Source: Candidatus Peribacteria bacterium (GTDB lineage Bacteria > Patescibacteriota > Gracilibacteria > Peribacterales > Peribacteraceae). Taken from it: a stretch of DNA of 64,000 nt. Location of the stretch: assembly GCA_943350395.1 (NCBI GenBank), contig CALRAD010000003.1:1-64000 (forward strand). Direction: 5' to 3'. This document shows positions 49,865 through 58,541 of the stretch, piece after piece. A model generated the notes under the pieces. The model did not search any database. It was not told the origin of the DNA and saw nothing but the letters and a program-made list of their open reading frames with translations. Within the stretch, counting starts at the first letter, position 1, and each line of letters begins with the position of its first letter. The translations under genes were made by a program, and so were the position numbers.

Positions 49865-51628
49865 TTACGGAGCGTTTGCAATAGCCTTATTGAGATCTGC
49901 CTGATTGATTTGCCGTTTTACATTGGCATCGAAGCCGCCTTTGTTTATTTCTGCGTGCAATGCTTGGAGCAACTGTTTTTCGTTTAATGCCTGTCCGCCA
50001 ATCGTATTTTGGAGATCCTTGATTCCTGACTTATCGTTGAGGTGTAACTTATTGATCGCTGCAACAATATTGGCGGTATTTCTACTATCGGCAACAAGGT
50101 TTGCTTGAACGGCAGGATTATTTGCTCCTGGAATCGGAACTTTATTCGGTTGCACAGGTGCTCCTCCATTATTCGCATTCCTGAGCTGATTGAGAAACTT
50201 CTGCGGACCACCGAGTACCTGTCCGAAGTTGACCTGCTTGCCACCAATCGGAACAGGGAACGGGACTGCAAGTGGCAGCTGGTGTGCGATACCGAAGATG
50301 ACATCGCCGAAGCCTTTGATTTTATCCGTGATCTTTCCGGTGATCGCACTTCTCCGAAGAGCCGTAAAGGCTCCGATCCAGATGATGCCGATGGCGGCAA
50401 AGATCCACATCAGTTCCCACCAGATATTGACTCCCGCAAGAAGCGGAACGCCGAAGGCTTGTCGGAACCCGGGGGGTGCCGGGATGACTGCGACAGTCGA
50501 CAGCATGATGAAGCCGATGACAAACGGAATACCGACGACTGCAGGCAGGAACGCTGCATTGATGAATTCCTTCCAGAGGTCGATCTCGAAGCCGAAGAGA
50601 TTCGTTCCAAGTTTTCCGGTGATCACGTATCCGAGAAAGGTAAACGGCATGAAGGCGATCGTCACCCAGAGGATGATAATGCGGATGAAGAGACCCACCA
50701 CCAGTCCGAGGAGTGGCAGAACGAGGATCGCCTGGATCAGGGCCGTCATGAAGATATGAAGCACGAGGTTAAAGGTCGTTTGGAAAGCGGCAACGGCGCC
50801 ACCTCCTCCACCCGCTCCGCCTCCGATACCTCTTGGAATTTGTCCGAGTGCCTGCACTTTCACGAAGCTTGTGGCAAGTCCGCTGACCATCGCATGAGCA
50901 TTACCTTTTGTTAATTTTGCTTTTGTGTAGGGGATTTTTTGAAAGCAGAATGCAGGTGCAAAGTTACAGTTGCACGTTGGTGCAAGTGCAGGGGTATTAC
51001 AGCCATTGAGGTTTTTCCACGTATTGATTGCTTGAGGAGGATTCGCCGGCAGCAGCGTATCTACAATCACATCGCAGGGTGTACCATCGAATTTTGTGCA
51101 CGCAAATCCCGGGAGCATATCAGGGACGGAATACACGGTTGAGGTGAGCACGTTCGCTGCATCGATGATGACTCTGGGGAAGAACCACGAGAAATTGACG
51201 AGGACGACTGCAACGACGAACTGCCCCCACTTGTTTTTGATCAATTCGGACTTCGAGGTGACGATGGTGTAGAGAGCGACTCCGATCAGCATGAGCGCGA
51301 AAATGATGTTCATGATGTTCCGAGACAAGATCCAGATGCTGTTGAGTGATCCCATCATGATCGGATCATTGAAGAAGTTAGCCTGCAGGAGGTACTGCAG
51401 GAAGTTGAGCACGATAAAGATCAGAATTTGCAAAAAAGCATTGATGAACGCCAAATGGCTCATCATGTAGATAATCGGGTTTGCGCCGGGCGGTGCACCG
51501 ACTCCGGCAAACGGTCCTGCGAACTGCGCAAGGGCGACTGGGATTCCCGATACCAGAGCAAGGGAACAAGCGCCTGCAAGGATGCAGAGAGTCAGTCCGC
51601 GATAGAAGAGTGTTTTGTGTGTGAACAT
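49865..51628 (-). CDS. VirB6/TrbL-like polytopic membrane protein
   Basis: 587 residues. Signal peptide or first helix at 10-33, then about eight helices, the last (IFAAIGIIWIGAFTALRR) followed by a long soluble C-terminal region (about 435-587, Asn/Gln-rich). A cysteine-rich extracytoplasmic loop at about 175-235 carries CNTPALAPTCNCNFAPAFC. The layout matches the conserved Patescibacteria membrane protein that accompanies the small pilins and VirB4-like ATPases. A likely inner-membrane channel of a type IV secretion or pilus system. TATAAT ends eight bases before ATG 51628, with GAGGAG between the two. Confidence 0.65.
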   Translation of the reverse strand: MFTHKTLFYRGLTLCILAGACSLALVSGIPVALAQFAGPFAGVGAPPGANPIIYMMSHLAFINAFLQILIFIVLNFLQYLLQANFFNDPIMMGSLNSIWILSRNIMNIIFALMLIGVALYTIVTSKSELIKNKWGQFVVAVVLVNFSWFFPRVIIDAANVLTSTVYSVPDMLPGFACTKFDGTPCDVIVDTLLPANPPQAINTWKNLNGCNTPALAPTCNCNFAPAFCFQKIPYTKAKLTKGNAHAMVSGLATSFVKVQALGQIPRGIGGGAGGGGGAVAAFQTTFNLVLHIFMTALIQAILVLPLLGLVVGLFIRIIILWVTIAFMPFTFLGYVITGKLGTNLFGFEIDLWKEFINAAFLPAVVGIPFVIGFIMLSTVAVIPAPPGFRQAFGVPLLAGVNIWWELMWIFAAIGIIWIGAFTALRRSAITGKITDKIKGFGDVIFGIAHQLPLAVPFPVPIGGKQVNFGQVLGGPQKFLNQLRNANNGGAPVQPNKVPIPGANNPAVQANLVADSRNTANIVAAINKLHLNDKSGIKDLQNTIGGQALNEKQLLQALHAEINKGGFDANVKRQINQADLNKAIANAP

Positions 51629-51858
51629 TTCTCCTCATTATAGCATAAAAAAGTGGGAAGGGAAAGGTTGAGGGAAGCGATACAGTTAAGACTGACGCAG
51701 ATTATTTTCAGCAAAGAAATACTGAATACATTATTTGTTCAATAAGTAGTAAGATAGAAGGCTAAATAATCAGTCAAATGGCTTGCACAAAACAAAAGAA
51801 TTTGTATACAAAAGTAGTACTAATAGACTGTACAATTTTCTTGCACTATCCTCCTTAG
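51629..51858. other. AT-rich divergent intergenic region
   Basis: 230 bases, visibly AT-richer than its neighbours. It holds the -10 TATAAT (51642-51637, minus) of the VirB6/TrbL-like gene and TATCCT (51847-51852, plus) of the regulator. No coding frame was found. It may hold operator sites of the winged-helix protein. Confidence 0.5.
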
Positions 51859-52467
51859 GTGAGTAACATTTGTGAACAGATGGTTCATGACGCACTTAAA
51901 GCACTGTTCTCCTCCCAGACAAGAGTGAAACTCCTCTCTGTGTTCCTTCTCCATCCGGAGGAGGAGTACTTCATCAGACAGCTTACGAGACTCTTAAATG
52001 AACAGATCAACTCGATTCGAAGGGAGCTCGAGAATCTTCGTCGTATCGGACTCGTGAAGTCCAGGCACAAGAACCGGAAGAAGTACTACAAGGCGGATAC
52101 GGATTTCCTTTTCTTCAATGAGCTCAAGACGATGTTCGGCAAAGAAGTGAGAGGAGGGGAGAGTGCGACCGTGGCATCTCTGAAGACACTCCCCGGATTG
52201 AAGTTTTTAGAGCTTGCCGGCAGTTTCGTCGGTACGCATAGCAAAGTGGACTTGCTTGTGGTCGGAGACATGAAGAAGGACGTTATCGAGCTTTTGTTGA
52301 CCCAGGATCCGACGATGCGAAATGTGAAGTACTCACTGTTTTCGAAGGCGGACTTCCTCTATCGTCTGAGCCTTAGGGACAGGTTTATCCTCGAGATTGT
52401 CGATGACCCAAGGCACCTCGTTGCGCTCAATCACATCGAGAAGGAGATGGAAGAGGCGAGGAAGTAG
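51859..52467 (+). CDS. winged-helix regulator fused to a nucleotidyltransferase-like domain
   Basis: 202 residues from GTG 51859. Residues 8-85 form an ArsR/MarR-type winged helix (SSQTRVKLLSVFLLHPEEEYFIRQLTRLL then the wing KNRKKYYKADTD). Residues 110-200 resemble a minimal nucleotidyltransferase fold: AGSFVGTHSKVDLLVVGD has the G-S and DxxVxG-like features but only one clear catalytic Asp. Probably a DNA-binding sensor, perhaps controlling the divergent secretion genes. TATCCT lies six bases before the GTG. Confidence 0.7.
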   Translation: MSNICEQMVHDALKALFSSQTRVKLLSVFLLHPEEEYFIRQLTRLLNEQINSIRRELENLRRIGLVKSRHKNRKKYYKADTDFLFFNELKTMFGKEVRGGESATVASLKTLPGLKFLELAGSFVGTHSKVDLLVVGDMKKDVIELLLTQDPTMRNVKYSLFSKADFLYRLSLRDRFILEIVDDPRHLVALNHIEKEMEEARK

Positions 52468-52472
52468 CGTAC

Positions 52473-52580
52473 TTCTCGATACGCCCCGCTGATGCGGGAC
52501 TACTCGAAGTGACACAGTGCTACATGAGCTTGGATGTGTCAGTTCGAGTAGCCAGAGCCGAAGCGAGGGCGTATCGAGAA
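52473..52580. repeat. palindromic MITE-like element, copy 2
   Basis: 108 bases, same family as 5685-5790: ends TTCTCGATACGCC and GGGCGTATCGAGAA, internal CTACTCGAAGTGACACA against TGTGTCAGTTCGAGTAG. It lies six bases after the regulator stop. Confidence 0.85.
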
Positions 52581-52623
52581 CCCCTTTACACTTCTTTCTC
52601 TATTCTCTAAAATCCTTCAGCTC

Positions 52624-53061
52624 ATGACAGGTATCGCACTTTTTTCGCAGGCTGAGAAGATGATGAAGGGTCGCCCCGAGATTCGTCCCGGGTTTACGGT
52701 TCGTGTTCACCAAAAGGTGCAGGAAGGCGACAAAGAGCGTATCCAGATCTTCGAGGGACTCGTGATCGGCATTCACAAAGGTCACAGTCCGTCTGACTAT
52801 AATTTCACGGTTCGTCGCATCGCTTCCGGTGTCGGAGTCGAGAGGATTTTCCCTCTCCATTCTTCGATGATCGAGAAGATCGAGGTGAAGAAGATCGCCA
52901 AAGTTCGCAGAGCGAAACTCAACTTCCTGCGCGCAAGGAGCAACAAGAGTGCGCGTCTGAGCGAGCGATTCACGAATTCCGAAGATTTTGCGGTAGCAGC
53001 AGCACCGGCAGCAGTCGTGGAGGTTCCGAAGGCGGAAGAGATGACGGAGGCTGCGAAATAG
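52624..53061 (+). CDS. rplS: 50S ribosomal protein bL19
   Basis: 145 residues. The L19 core spans about 15-112: [52 protein letters not shown] and [12 protein letters not shown]. An Ala/Glu-rich tail of about 30 residues extends beyond the usual end. It sits at the 30S-50S interface. TAAAAT lies ten bases before ATG 52624. Confidence 0.94.
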   Translation: MTGIALFSQAEKMMKGRPEIRPGFTVRVHQKVQEGDKERIQIFEGLVIGIHKGHSPSDYNFTVRRIASGVGVERIFPLHSSMIEKIEVKKIAKVRRAKLNFLRARSNKSARLSERFTNSEDFAVAAAPAAVVEVPKAEEMTEAAK

Positions 53062-53101
53062 TTGCTGACTCTATGCACTCGAGGGGTGGTAGACTCTTTG
53101 C

Positions 53102-54058
53102 ATGCGTTGCATCCTGATTGGGAACTACGGTGTCGGCAATATCGGTGACGAAGCATTGATGGCGTACTTCCTCCGTGCATTTCCAGACATCGATTGGATC
53201 ATTGTCACCGCTTCTCCAAAGGGAGAGAGAGAAGTACCGCGTTTGCCGCTTGGTTTCCGTTCGTTCTTCAGACCGTGGGGGAAAACACTGCAAGCGATAG
53301 CGAGAGCCGATGCTGTTGTTTTTGGCGGAGGATCGCTGTTTACGGATAGCGAATCGGTCTTTGCATGCGTGCTCTGGTGGTGGCATGCATCGGTTGCTCG
53401 TCTCTTCAGGAAACCTGTATTTCTAGCTTTTCAGGGCGTTGGACCGTTTCGGACATCATTTGCGGAGTGGCTTGCACGATCAGCATTCAGGTCAGCTGCG
53501 TTCGTTTCCGTTCGTGACAGTGCTTCGTTTCGACGAGTGCAATTGTGGAATATGCATGCGACTCCGGTACAGACTTTTGATCCGGTTTTTATGTTGTTCG
53601 CGCGAAAGAAGCCCGTACCATCTCCCAAAAAAATTCTCACGATTATTCCGCGCGGACGCTCGAACGACGCATTCTTTACGGAAGTCAGCTTGGTTTCTCG
53701 GCGTCCGTTCGATCAGCTTCGGATTGTACTGATGCAGCCGAGTGCACAGGAGCGTGCGATGGCTGAGAGGATCAAAGCAGCAGCGCCCATTGAATCCGTT
53801 GTTGTTCCCGTACTGTCTCCAGAGCAATTGCTCGACGAAATTTCGATGTCGAGTCAGGTGATCACTCAGCGATATCACGGTGCACTTGCAGCTCTCGCCG
53901 TTGGCATTCCCGTGACGATTGTGCCGCAGGTGAGTGGTGACAAGCTTTGGGAGCTTCGGGAGATGCAGCATGATCCGCAGAAATTTGCGGAACTTCTGAG
54001 GCGCGGAGAAGACGCAATGGCAAAGGCGCTCCCATGTGCTGTACACTTTCTTCAATGA
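53102..54058 (+). CDS. polysaccharide pyruvyltransferase (CsaB-like)
   Basis: 318 residues of the pyruvyltransferase family. N-terminal IGNYGVGNIGDEALM, the DAVVFGGGSLFTD loop, FQGVGPF, and the C-terminal ITQRYHGALAALAVGIPV with the catalytic His/Arg region. CsaB adds ketal-pyruvate to secondary cell-wall polymers that bind SLH domains, which fits the SLH protein at 11.6-12.6 kb. TAGACT (extended by TGG) lies six bases before ATG 53102. The next gene overlaps by 4 bases (ATGA). Confidence 0.85.
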   Translation: MRCILIGNYGVGNIGDEALMAYFLRAFPDIDWIIVTASPKGEREVPRLPLGFRSFFRPWGKTLQAIARADAVVFGGGSLFTDSESVFACVLWWWHASVARLFRKPVFLAFQGVGPFRTSFAEWLARSAFRSAAFVSVRDSASFRRVQLWNMHATPVQTFDPVFMLFARKKPVPSPKKILTIIPRGRSNDAFFTEVSLVSRRPFDQLRIVLMQPSAQERAMAERIKAAAPIESVVVPVLSPEQLLDEISMSSQVITQRYHGALAALAVGIPVTIVPQVSGDKLWELREMQHDPQKFAELLRRGEDAMAKALPCAVHFLQ

Positions 54059-54474
54059 ATACGTTGTATTTCTTACAGATCTCGGAGAAGGCAGCATTCG
54101 ATCGTCTGCCGGATGCTTTGAAAGAAGGCTGGAAGATTGCGACGAGTGCGGGAGGAAAGACCGGCGATACTCCGGAGAGATGCTTGCTGCGTGCAAGTCT
54201 GATCCGCCTGCATGATCCTGTCCTCAGAAATTTCCTAGACAAAGCAAAAACGTGCAACACCGAGAAAGAACTTGCAGTCCTCTTCTCACGCATCGATCTC
54301 GGATCGGTTCATCCTGATGATCTACTCGAACTTGTCTTTGCTCTTGGGCCCGACGCACTTTCCGGCATCATTCTGCAGCTGCTGACGTCTGCGAAGACCG
54401 ATCAGGATGTGCTCGGGATCGCAGCGCTCTCGTTTCTTCGCGAAGAACTTTTTGCCGCTTCCGCCGCTTCATGA
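54055..54474 (+). CDS. hypothetical protein coupled to the pyruvyltransferase
   Basis: 139 residues, helical and soluble, with no family recognised. Both ends overlap neighbours by the ATGA arrangement (start on the pyruvyltransferase stop, stop on the next start). TACACT also lies seven bases before ATG 54055, so it could have its own leaderless transcript. Confidence 0.65.
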   Translation: MNTLYFLQISEKAAFDRLPDALKEGWKIATSAGGKTGDTPERCLLRASLIRLHDPVLRNFLDKAKTCNTEKELAVLFSRIDLGSVHPDDLLELVFALGPDALSGIILQLLTSAKTDQDVLGIAALSFLREELFAASAAS

Positions 54475-55325
54475 GTCCTTCCTTCGATCAGCCTCAGGCA
54501 GTTCCCGAGCATTTTGTTCCGACACCCGAGAGATTGTCTGGGTTCTCGTTTCTCGAACTCAAGCAGGAAGAGGCACGCGATCTTCTGATGAGTGTTCAGG
54601 GGAGAAAAGAATTGCTCGAAAGAATTTTGCCTCATGCGACCGACATCAAGAATCTTCATCCGGATTTCGACCTTCAACGTCTGCCGAAGCAATTGGAAGA
54701 GGTTTCACTCTTGATGAATGAGCACACAAAGCTCTTCGAAGCTGCCAATTCGAAAGAGAAAAAATCGCTGTTCCAGCGTGCGATACAGACCATCAAAGAG
54801 TTTCCGAAGAATCATCCGTTTCTCACGGCAATTCTGGGCATTGCGCTTCTGACGGCAGGCTTGATCAGACTGGGGTATATCAAGCTTCCCAATTTCAGCG
54901 GGGGCTTTGGCTTTGGACAGAGCGGTGGAGGCGCACTGAGTGCAGAAAAAGCAGCCGATGCCACTGCGAATGCCCTCGGTGCTGCCGAAAATGCCGTAGG
55001 TCAGCAAGAAGCTGCTGCTTTGCCTGAGCTTTTCCAGCGTGCCATCAAGGCAGCCGAGGCTCTTTCTCCCGGCCCCAATGACTTTATTGTTGCGGATCGT
55101 CAGATTCTCTTCGGCGGTAACGTCTATGATGCTTCGAATCTGGAGTCACTCGCTGAAGCGCTGCAAACTTCCGAGATAGGAAATGCGGCAACCATTCGTA
55201 TTCTTCGGGATTCTTCCGCACGTGTGACGGCATGGCAGAATCTCCAATCATTTTTGGTGAACGATCTGAAGATTCCGTCTGAGAAAGTGGTGCTCGTCAA
55301 AGATCTTTTGCAGAGTCCGGAATGA
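54471..55325 (+). CDS. single-pass membrane protein with ExbD-like C-terminal domain
   Basis: 284 residues. A helical cytoplasmic region (1-108), one membrane helix at about 115-137 (FLTAILGIALLTAGLIRLGY), a Gly/Ala linker, then a beta-alpha-beta domain from about 200: FIVADRQILFGGNVYDASNLESL, then IRILRDSSARVTAWQNL. That pattern resembles the periplasmic domain of ExbD/TolR. No ExbB/TolQ partner is nearby. Third member of an ATGA-coupled set. Confidence 0.55.
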   Translation: MSPSFDQPQAVPEHFVPTPERLSGFSFLELKQEEARDLLMSVQGRKELLERILPHATDIKNLHPDFDLQRLPKQLEEVSLLMNEHTKLFEAANSKEKKSLFQRAIQTIKEFPKNHPFLTAILGIALLTAGLIRLGYIKLPNFSGGFGFGQSGGGALSAEKAADATANALGAAENAVGQQEAAALPELFQRAIKAAEALSPGPNDFIVADRQILFGGNVYDASNLESLAEALQTSEIGNAATIRILRDSSARVTAWQNLQSFLVNDLKIPSEKVVLVKDLLQSPE

Positions 55326-55384
55326 AGCTGTAGTCGCTGAATTTTCGCATATTCTTGCGGTGCAGGACATGCTATTCTTTCGTC

Positions 55385-57205
55385 ATGCATCGCCGCAACT
55401 TCTGCATTATTGCTCACATCGATCACGGGAAATCGACGCTGTCCGATCGGATGATGGCGATGACCGGGACATTGCAGAAACGAGAATTGAAAGAACAACA
55501 CCTCGATTCCATGGATTTGGAACGGGAGCGCGGCATTACGATCAAACTGACGCCCGTGCGGATGAATTATAAAGGCACAGAACTGAATCTGATCGATACG
55601 CCGGGACATACGGATTTTCGGTATGAAGTGAGCAGGTCTCTTGCGGCATGCGAAGGAGCGATCTTGCTTGTCGACGCTTCACAAGGCATCCAGGCGCAGA
55701 CGCTTGCGGTGCTGTACATGGCGATGGAACACAATCTTGTCATTATTCCGGTACTGAACAAGATCGATCTGCCTGCATCGGATCCCGAGCGAGTCAGCAA
55801 CGAAGTCATCAAGATGCTTGGCTGCAAAAAAGAGGATATTCTGAAAATTTCCGCGAAAGAGGGGACGGGAGTCGATGCCGTTTTGCAGGCAGTGATCGAT
55901 CGTATTCCGGCTCCTCCCGGCCAAAACAGTAATGCGACGCAAACTGCGCGCGCACTGATTTTCGATGCTGTGATGGACGAATATCGCGGTGCGGTTTCCT
56001 ATGTCCGCGTCGTCGAAGGTGAATTCAGGAAGGGTGTGAAGGCAAGATTGCTCGGATCGAAAGTGGATTTCGAAGTGCAGGACGTCGGTTACTTCTCGCC
56101 GAAGTATATTTCGGATTCTTCGCTCATCGCAGGGCAAATCGGGTACATCGTCACGGGACTCAAGAACGTTGCCGAAGCGCGAGTGGGAGACACGATTTCA
56201 TCGAATCCCGAATCGCTTCCGCTCCCCGGTTACAAAACTGTTCAGCCGATGGTGTTTGCAGGCCTGTATCCGATTCAGGCTGACGATTATCCGAAACTCC
56301 GAGACTCGCTTGAAAAACTTTCCCTCAACGACGCGGCGGTCGACATCAGTTACGAACACAACACAGCGCTCGGAAATGGCTTCCGTTGCGGGTTTTTAGG
56401 ACTGCTCCACATGGACATCATTCAGGAGAGACTCGAGCGCGAGTACGGATGCGAGCTCATCATCACCGCACCGAGCGTACTGTATGAAGTGAAACTGAAA
56501 GCCGCTCGGCCCGCTTCTGTTGTGCGTGCCAGTCTTCTGCAGGTCGATGATCCGACTGTTGCACTCATCAGCAATCCGGCTGAGCTTCCCGATCCCACGT
56601 ACATCGACGAAGTGCGAGAGCCGTGGGTGCGACTCGAGATCGTGTGCAGAAGACAGGATGTGGGACCCGCGATGCAGTTGGTGCAGGATCGCCGCGGTAT
56701 TTATTTGTCGCTTGAATACATCGATGATGACAGAGCGCTCATGCATTTCGAGGTACCGCTCGCGTCGATCGTTCTGGATTTCTTTGACAAGCTGAAGTCG
56801 GCATCGTCCGGGTACGCGTCTCTGAGTTACGAACATCTCGGGTACAGAGCCGGTGATCTCGTGAAGATGAGCATTCTTCTTCTCGGAGAACCGTCGGATG
56901 CCCTCAGTCTCATCATCCACCGGTTGGAGGCGCACGATGTCGGCGACAAAATCTGCAAACAGCTGAAAGAGGTGATTCCGAAGGCACAGTTCCAAATCCC
57001 GATTCAGGCGGCGATTGGAAGCAAGGTCGTTGCGAGAGAGGACATCGCGGCTCTCAGGAAAGACGTGACAGGGTATCTCTACGGAGGTGACCGCAGCCGC
57101 AAAGACAAACTTCTTGATAAACAAAAACGAGGAAAGAAGCGAATGAAACAGATGGGGAGAGTCACGCTCAGTCAGGAGGCGTTTTTGGCTGTGCTGAAGA
57201 GGTAG
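55385..57205 (+). CDS. lepA: elongation factor 4 (LepA)
   Basis: 606 residues. GTPase motifs AHIDHGKST (10-18), the REGGIT-type switch LERERGITIKLT, DTPGHTDF and LNKIDLP; EF-G-like domains II, III and V; and the LepA-specific C-terminal domain ending LDKQKRGKKRMKQMG. It acts on stalled or mistranslocated ribosomes. TATTCT (extended by TGC) lies six bases before ATG 55385. Its TAG stop lies inside a palindromic repeat. Confidence 0.95.
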   Translation: MHRRNFCIIAHIDHGKSTLSDRMMAMTGTLQKRELKEQHLDSMDLERERGITIKLTPVRMNYKGTELNLIDTPGHTDFRYEVSRSLAACEGAILLVDASQGIQAQTLAVLYMAMEHNLVIIPVLNKIDLPASDPERVSNEVIKMLGCKKEDILKISAKEGTGVDAVLQAVIDRIPAPPGQNSNATQTARALIFDAVMDEYRGAVSYVRVVEGEFRKGVKARLLGSKVDFEVQDVGYFSPKYISDSSLIAGQIGYIVTGLKNVAEARVGDTISSNPESLPLPGYKTVQPMVFAGLYPIQADDYPKLRDSLEKLSLNDAAVDISYEHNTALGNGFRCGFLGLLHMDIIQERLEREYGCELIITAPSVLYEVKLKAARPASVVRASLLQVDDPTVALISNPAELPDPTYIDEVREPWVRLEIVCRRQDVGPAMQLVQDRRGIYLSLEYIDDDRALMHFEVPLASIVLDFFDKLKSASSGYASLSYEHLGYRAGDLVKMSILLLGEPSDALSLIIHRLEAHDVGDKICKQLKEVIPKAQFQIPIQAAIGSKVVAREDIAALRKDVTGYLYGGDRSRKDKLLDKQKRGKKRMKQMGRVTLSQEAFLAVLKR

Positions 57206-57275
57206 AGACGCCCCGCTGGGGCGTCTAAAGAACAAGCTGCGAGCACTGTGAGACGCTCCAGCGGAGCGTCTCTAC
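57202..57275. repeat. palindromic repeat containing the lepA stop codon
   Basis: Outer arms GTAGAGACGC (57202) and GCGTCTCTAC (to 57275). Internal hairpins are GACGCCCCGCTGGGGCGTC and GACGCTCCAGCGGAGCGTC. The lepA TAG at 57203-57205 is part of the left arm. It lies between convergent genes and may also terminate transcription. Confidence 0.75.
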
Positions 57276-57295
57276 AAAACGATCAATCCTCTTTA

Positions 57296-58000
57296 CTATT
57301 CATCTTTTTCTTCCTCCTGATTCGGATTCTGTTCTTCTCTGATTCTTGCAAAATATTGCTCCATCGTTTCCATGTGCGGCTCGATGACGTCTTGAAGAAT
57401 TTTGATCGTGAGCGGTTGAAGTTCTTCAAAGGGGATGAGCATTTTCTGTTGCTCGAAAAAATCCACGAGCACGAATGTCGAGAGCTGGAGCACCGTTCCG
57501 TCGATGTTGTCTTCGTCGACCATCAGCTTACTGAGGATTTTCTCCGTATCAGTCGTCATCACGAGGCTCAGGCGCCCGATCCAGAGAAACAGCTCGTTTC
57601 GAACTTCCGGACTGAGATCATTCTGCCCGTCCCGAAGAATGCGGCTCTCCGGCAGATCGAGGACGATCTTGTGTTCGACGATGTACTCCTCCACTGCTTC
57701 TCTCGAGGGTGGGTGGATCAGAGAGAGGATGGCGAGAATAAACACGGACGGACAGTCGCGTGCGGCGAGGCGTGAAATGAGCTGGAAAAAATGTGCGTAA
57801 TGTTCGTCACTGAGAAACTGACGGATGGTTGCCGCTACACGGTCGTCACGTTTCCTCGCCTTCTTCTCGTCTCGAGCCATTTGCTTGCTCTGAGCAGCAC
57901 CCGCAGCAAATTGTTCTCTGGCCTGCTCGGAAGCCTGCTCCGATACATGACCGGTGCCTTCATCCGGCGTTGCCGATTCGGGACCTGAGAAACCTTGCAT
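57296..58000 (-). CDS. hypothetical protein downstream of rplI
   Basis: 234 residues from ATG 58000. Low-complexity acidic N-terminus (Glu/Gln/Ala-rich, 1-50), then a helical domain (ATIRQFLSDEHYAHFFQLISRLAARD), and an acidic C-terminus NPNQEEEKDE. No membrane segment or family recognised. It begins ten bases after the rplI stop, so probably co-transcribed with it. Confidence 0.65.
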   Translation of the reverse strand: MQGFSGPESATPDEGTGHVSEQASEQAREQFAAGAAQSKQMARDEKKARKRDDRVAATIRQFLSDEHYAHFFQLISRLAARDCPSVFILAILSLIHPPSREAVEEYIVEHKIVLDLPESRILRDGQNDLSPEVRNELFLWIGRLSLVMTTDTEKILSKLMVDEDNIDGTVLQLSTFVLVDFFEQQKMLIPFEELQPLTIKILQDVIEPHMETMEQYFARIREEQNPNQEEEKDE

Positions 58001-58010
58001 AGGGAGTGAG

Positions 58011-58466
58011 TTATTTCGCTGCCTCCTCAGCTCTGATCTCAACGGACATCTTGATAGTCTGCGTTCCAACTGTCAGTTCCACCGAGTGCATACCAATTGC
58101 TTTGATGGGGTTCTGAATGACGATTGCATCGGCAGCAATAGTAGCACTGTGTTCTTTCTTGATGGCCTCCGCGATGGCAGATGCCGTCACGGCTGCGTAG
58201 AGCTTTCCAGCGGTGCTGACCTTTGCTGCAATGTGCACCGTCTTTCCGCCAAGAGCAGAGGAGAGGGACGATTGCATTTCTCTCTCCTTCTCACGTTCCA
58301 ACGCGCGGACTTTTATTTGTTCAGCGTAGCGCTTTCGCACGTTTGGAGTGACCACGAGAGCCTTGCGACCCGGGAGGAGAAAATTGAGGGCAAAGCCGCT
58401 CTTTACGATGATGAGATCGTTTTTTTTACCGATGCCGAGTATGTCGGTGAGGAGTAGAACTTCCAT
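58011..58466 (-). CDS. rplI: 50S ribosomal protein bL9
   Basis: 151 residues. N-terminal rRNA-binding domain MEVLLLTDILGIGKKNDLIIVKSGFALNFLLPGRKA, the long connecting helix (about 42-75), and the C-terminal domain (LGGKTVHIAAKVSTAGKLYAAVT). Several Patescibacteria groups lack bL9, so its presence narrows the lineage. ATG 58466 is chosen by homology. Confidence 0.93.
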   Translation of the reverse strand: MEVLLLTDILGIGKKNDLIIVKSGFALNFLLPGRKALVVTPNVRKRYAEQIKVRALEREKEREMQSSLSSALGGKTVHIAAKVSTAGKLYAAVTASAIAEAIKKEHSATIAADAIVIQNPIKAIGMHSVELTVGTQTIKMSVEIRAEEAAK

Positions 58467-58541
58467 TGGATGATGATGCAAGCGATTTCCTCGCCTGAAG
58501 CCGAAAGATCATAGGCAAACTTTGGTTCTAGCACAAGGGAA

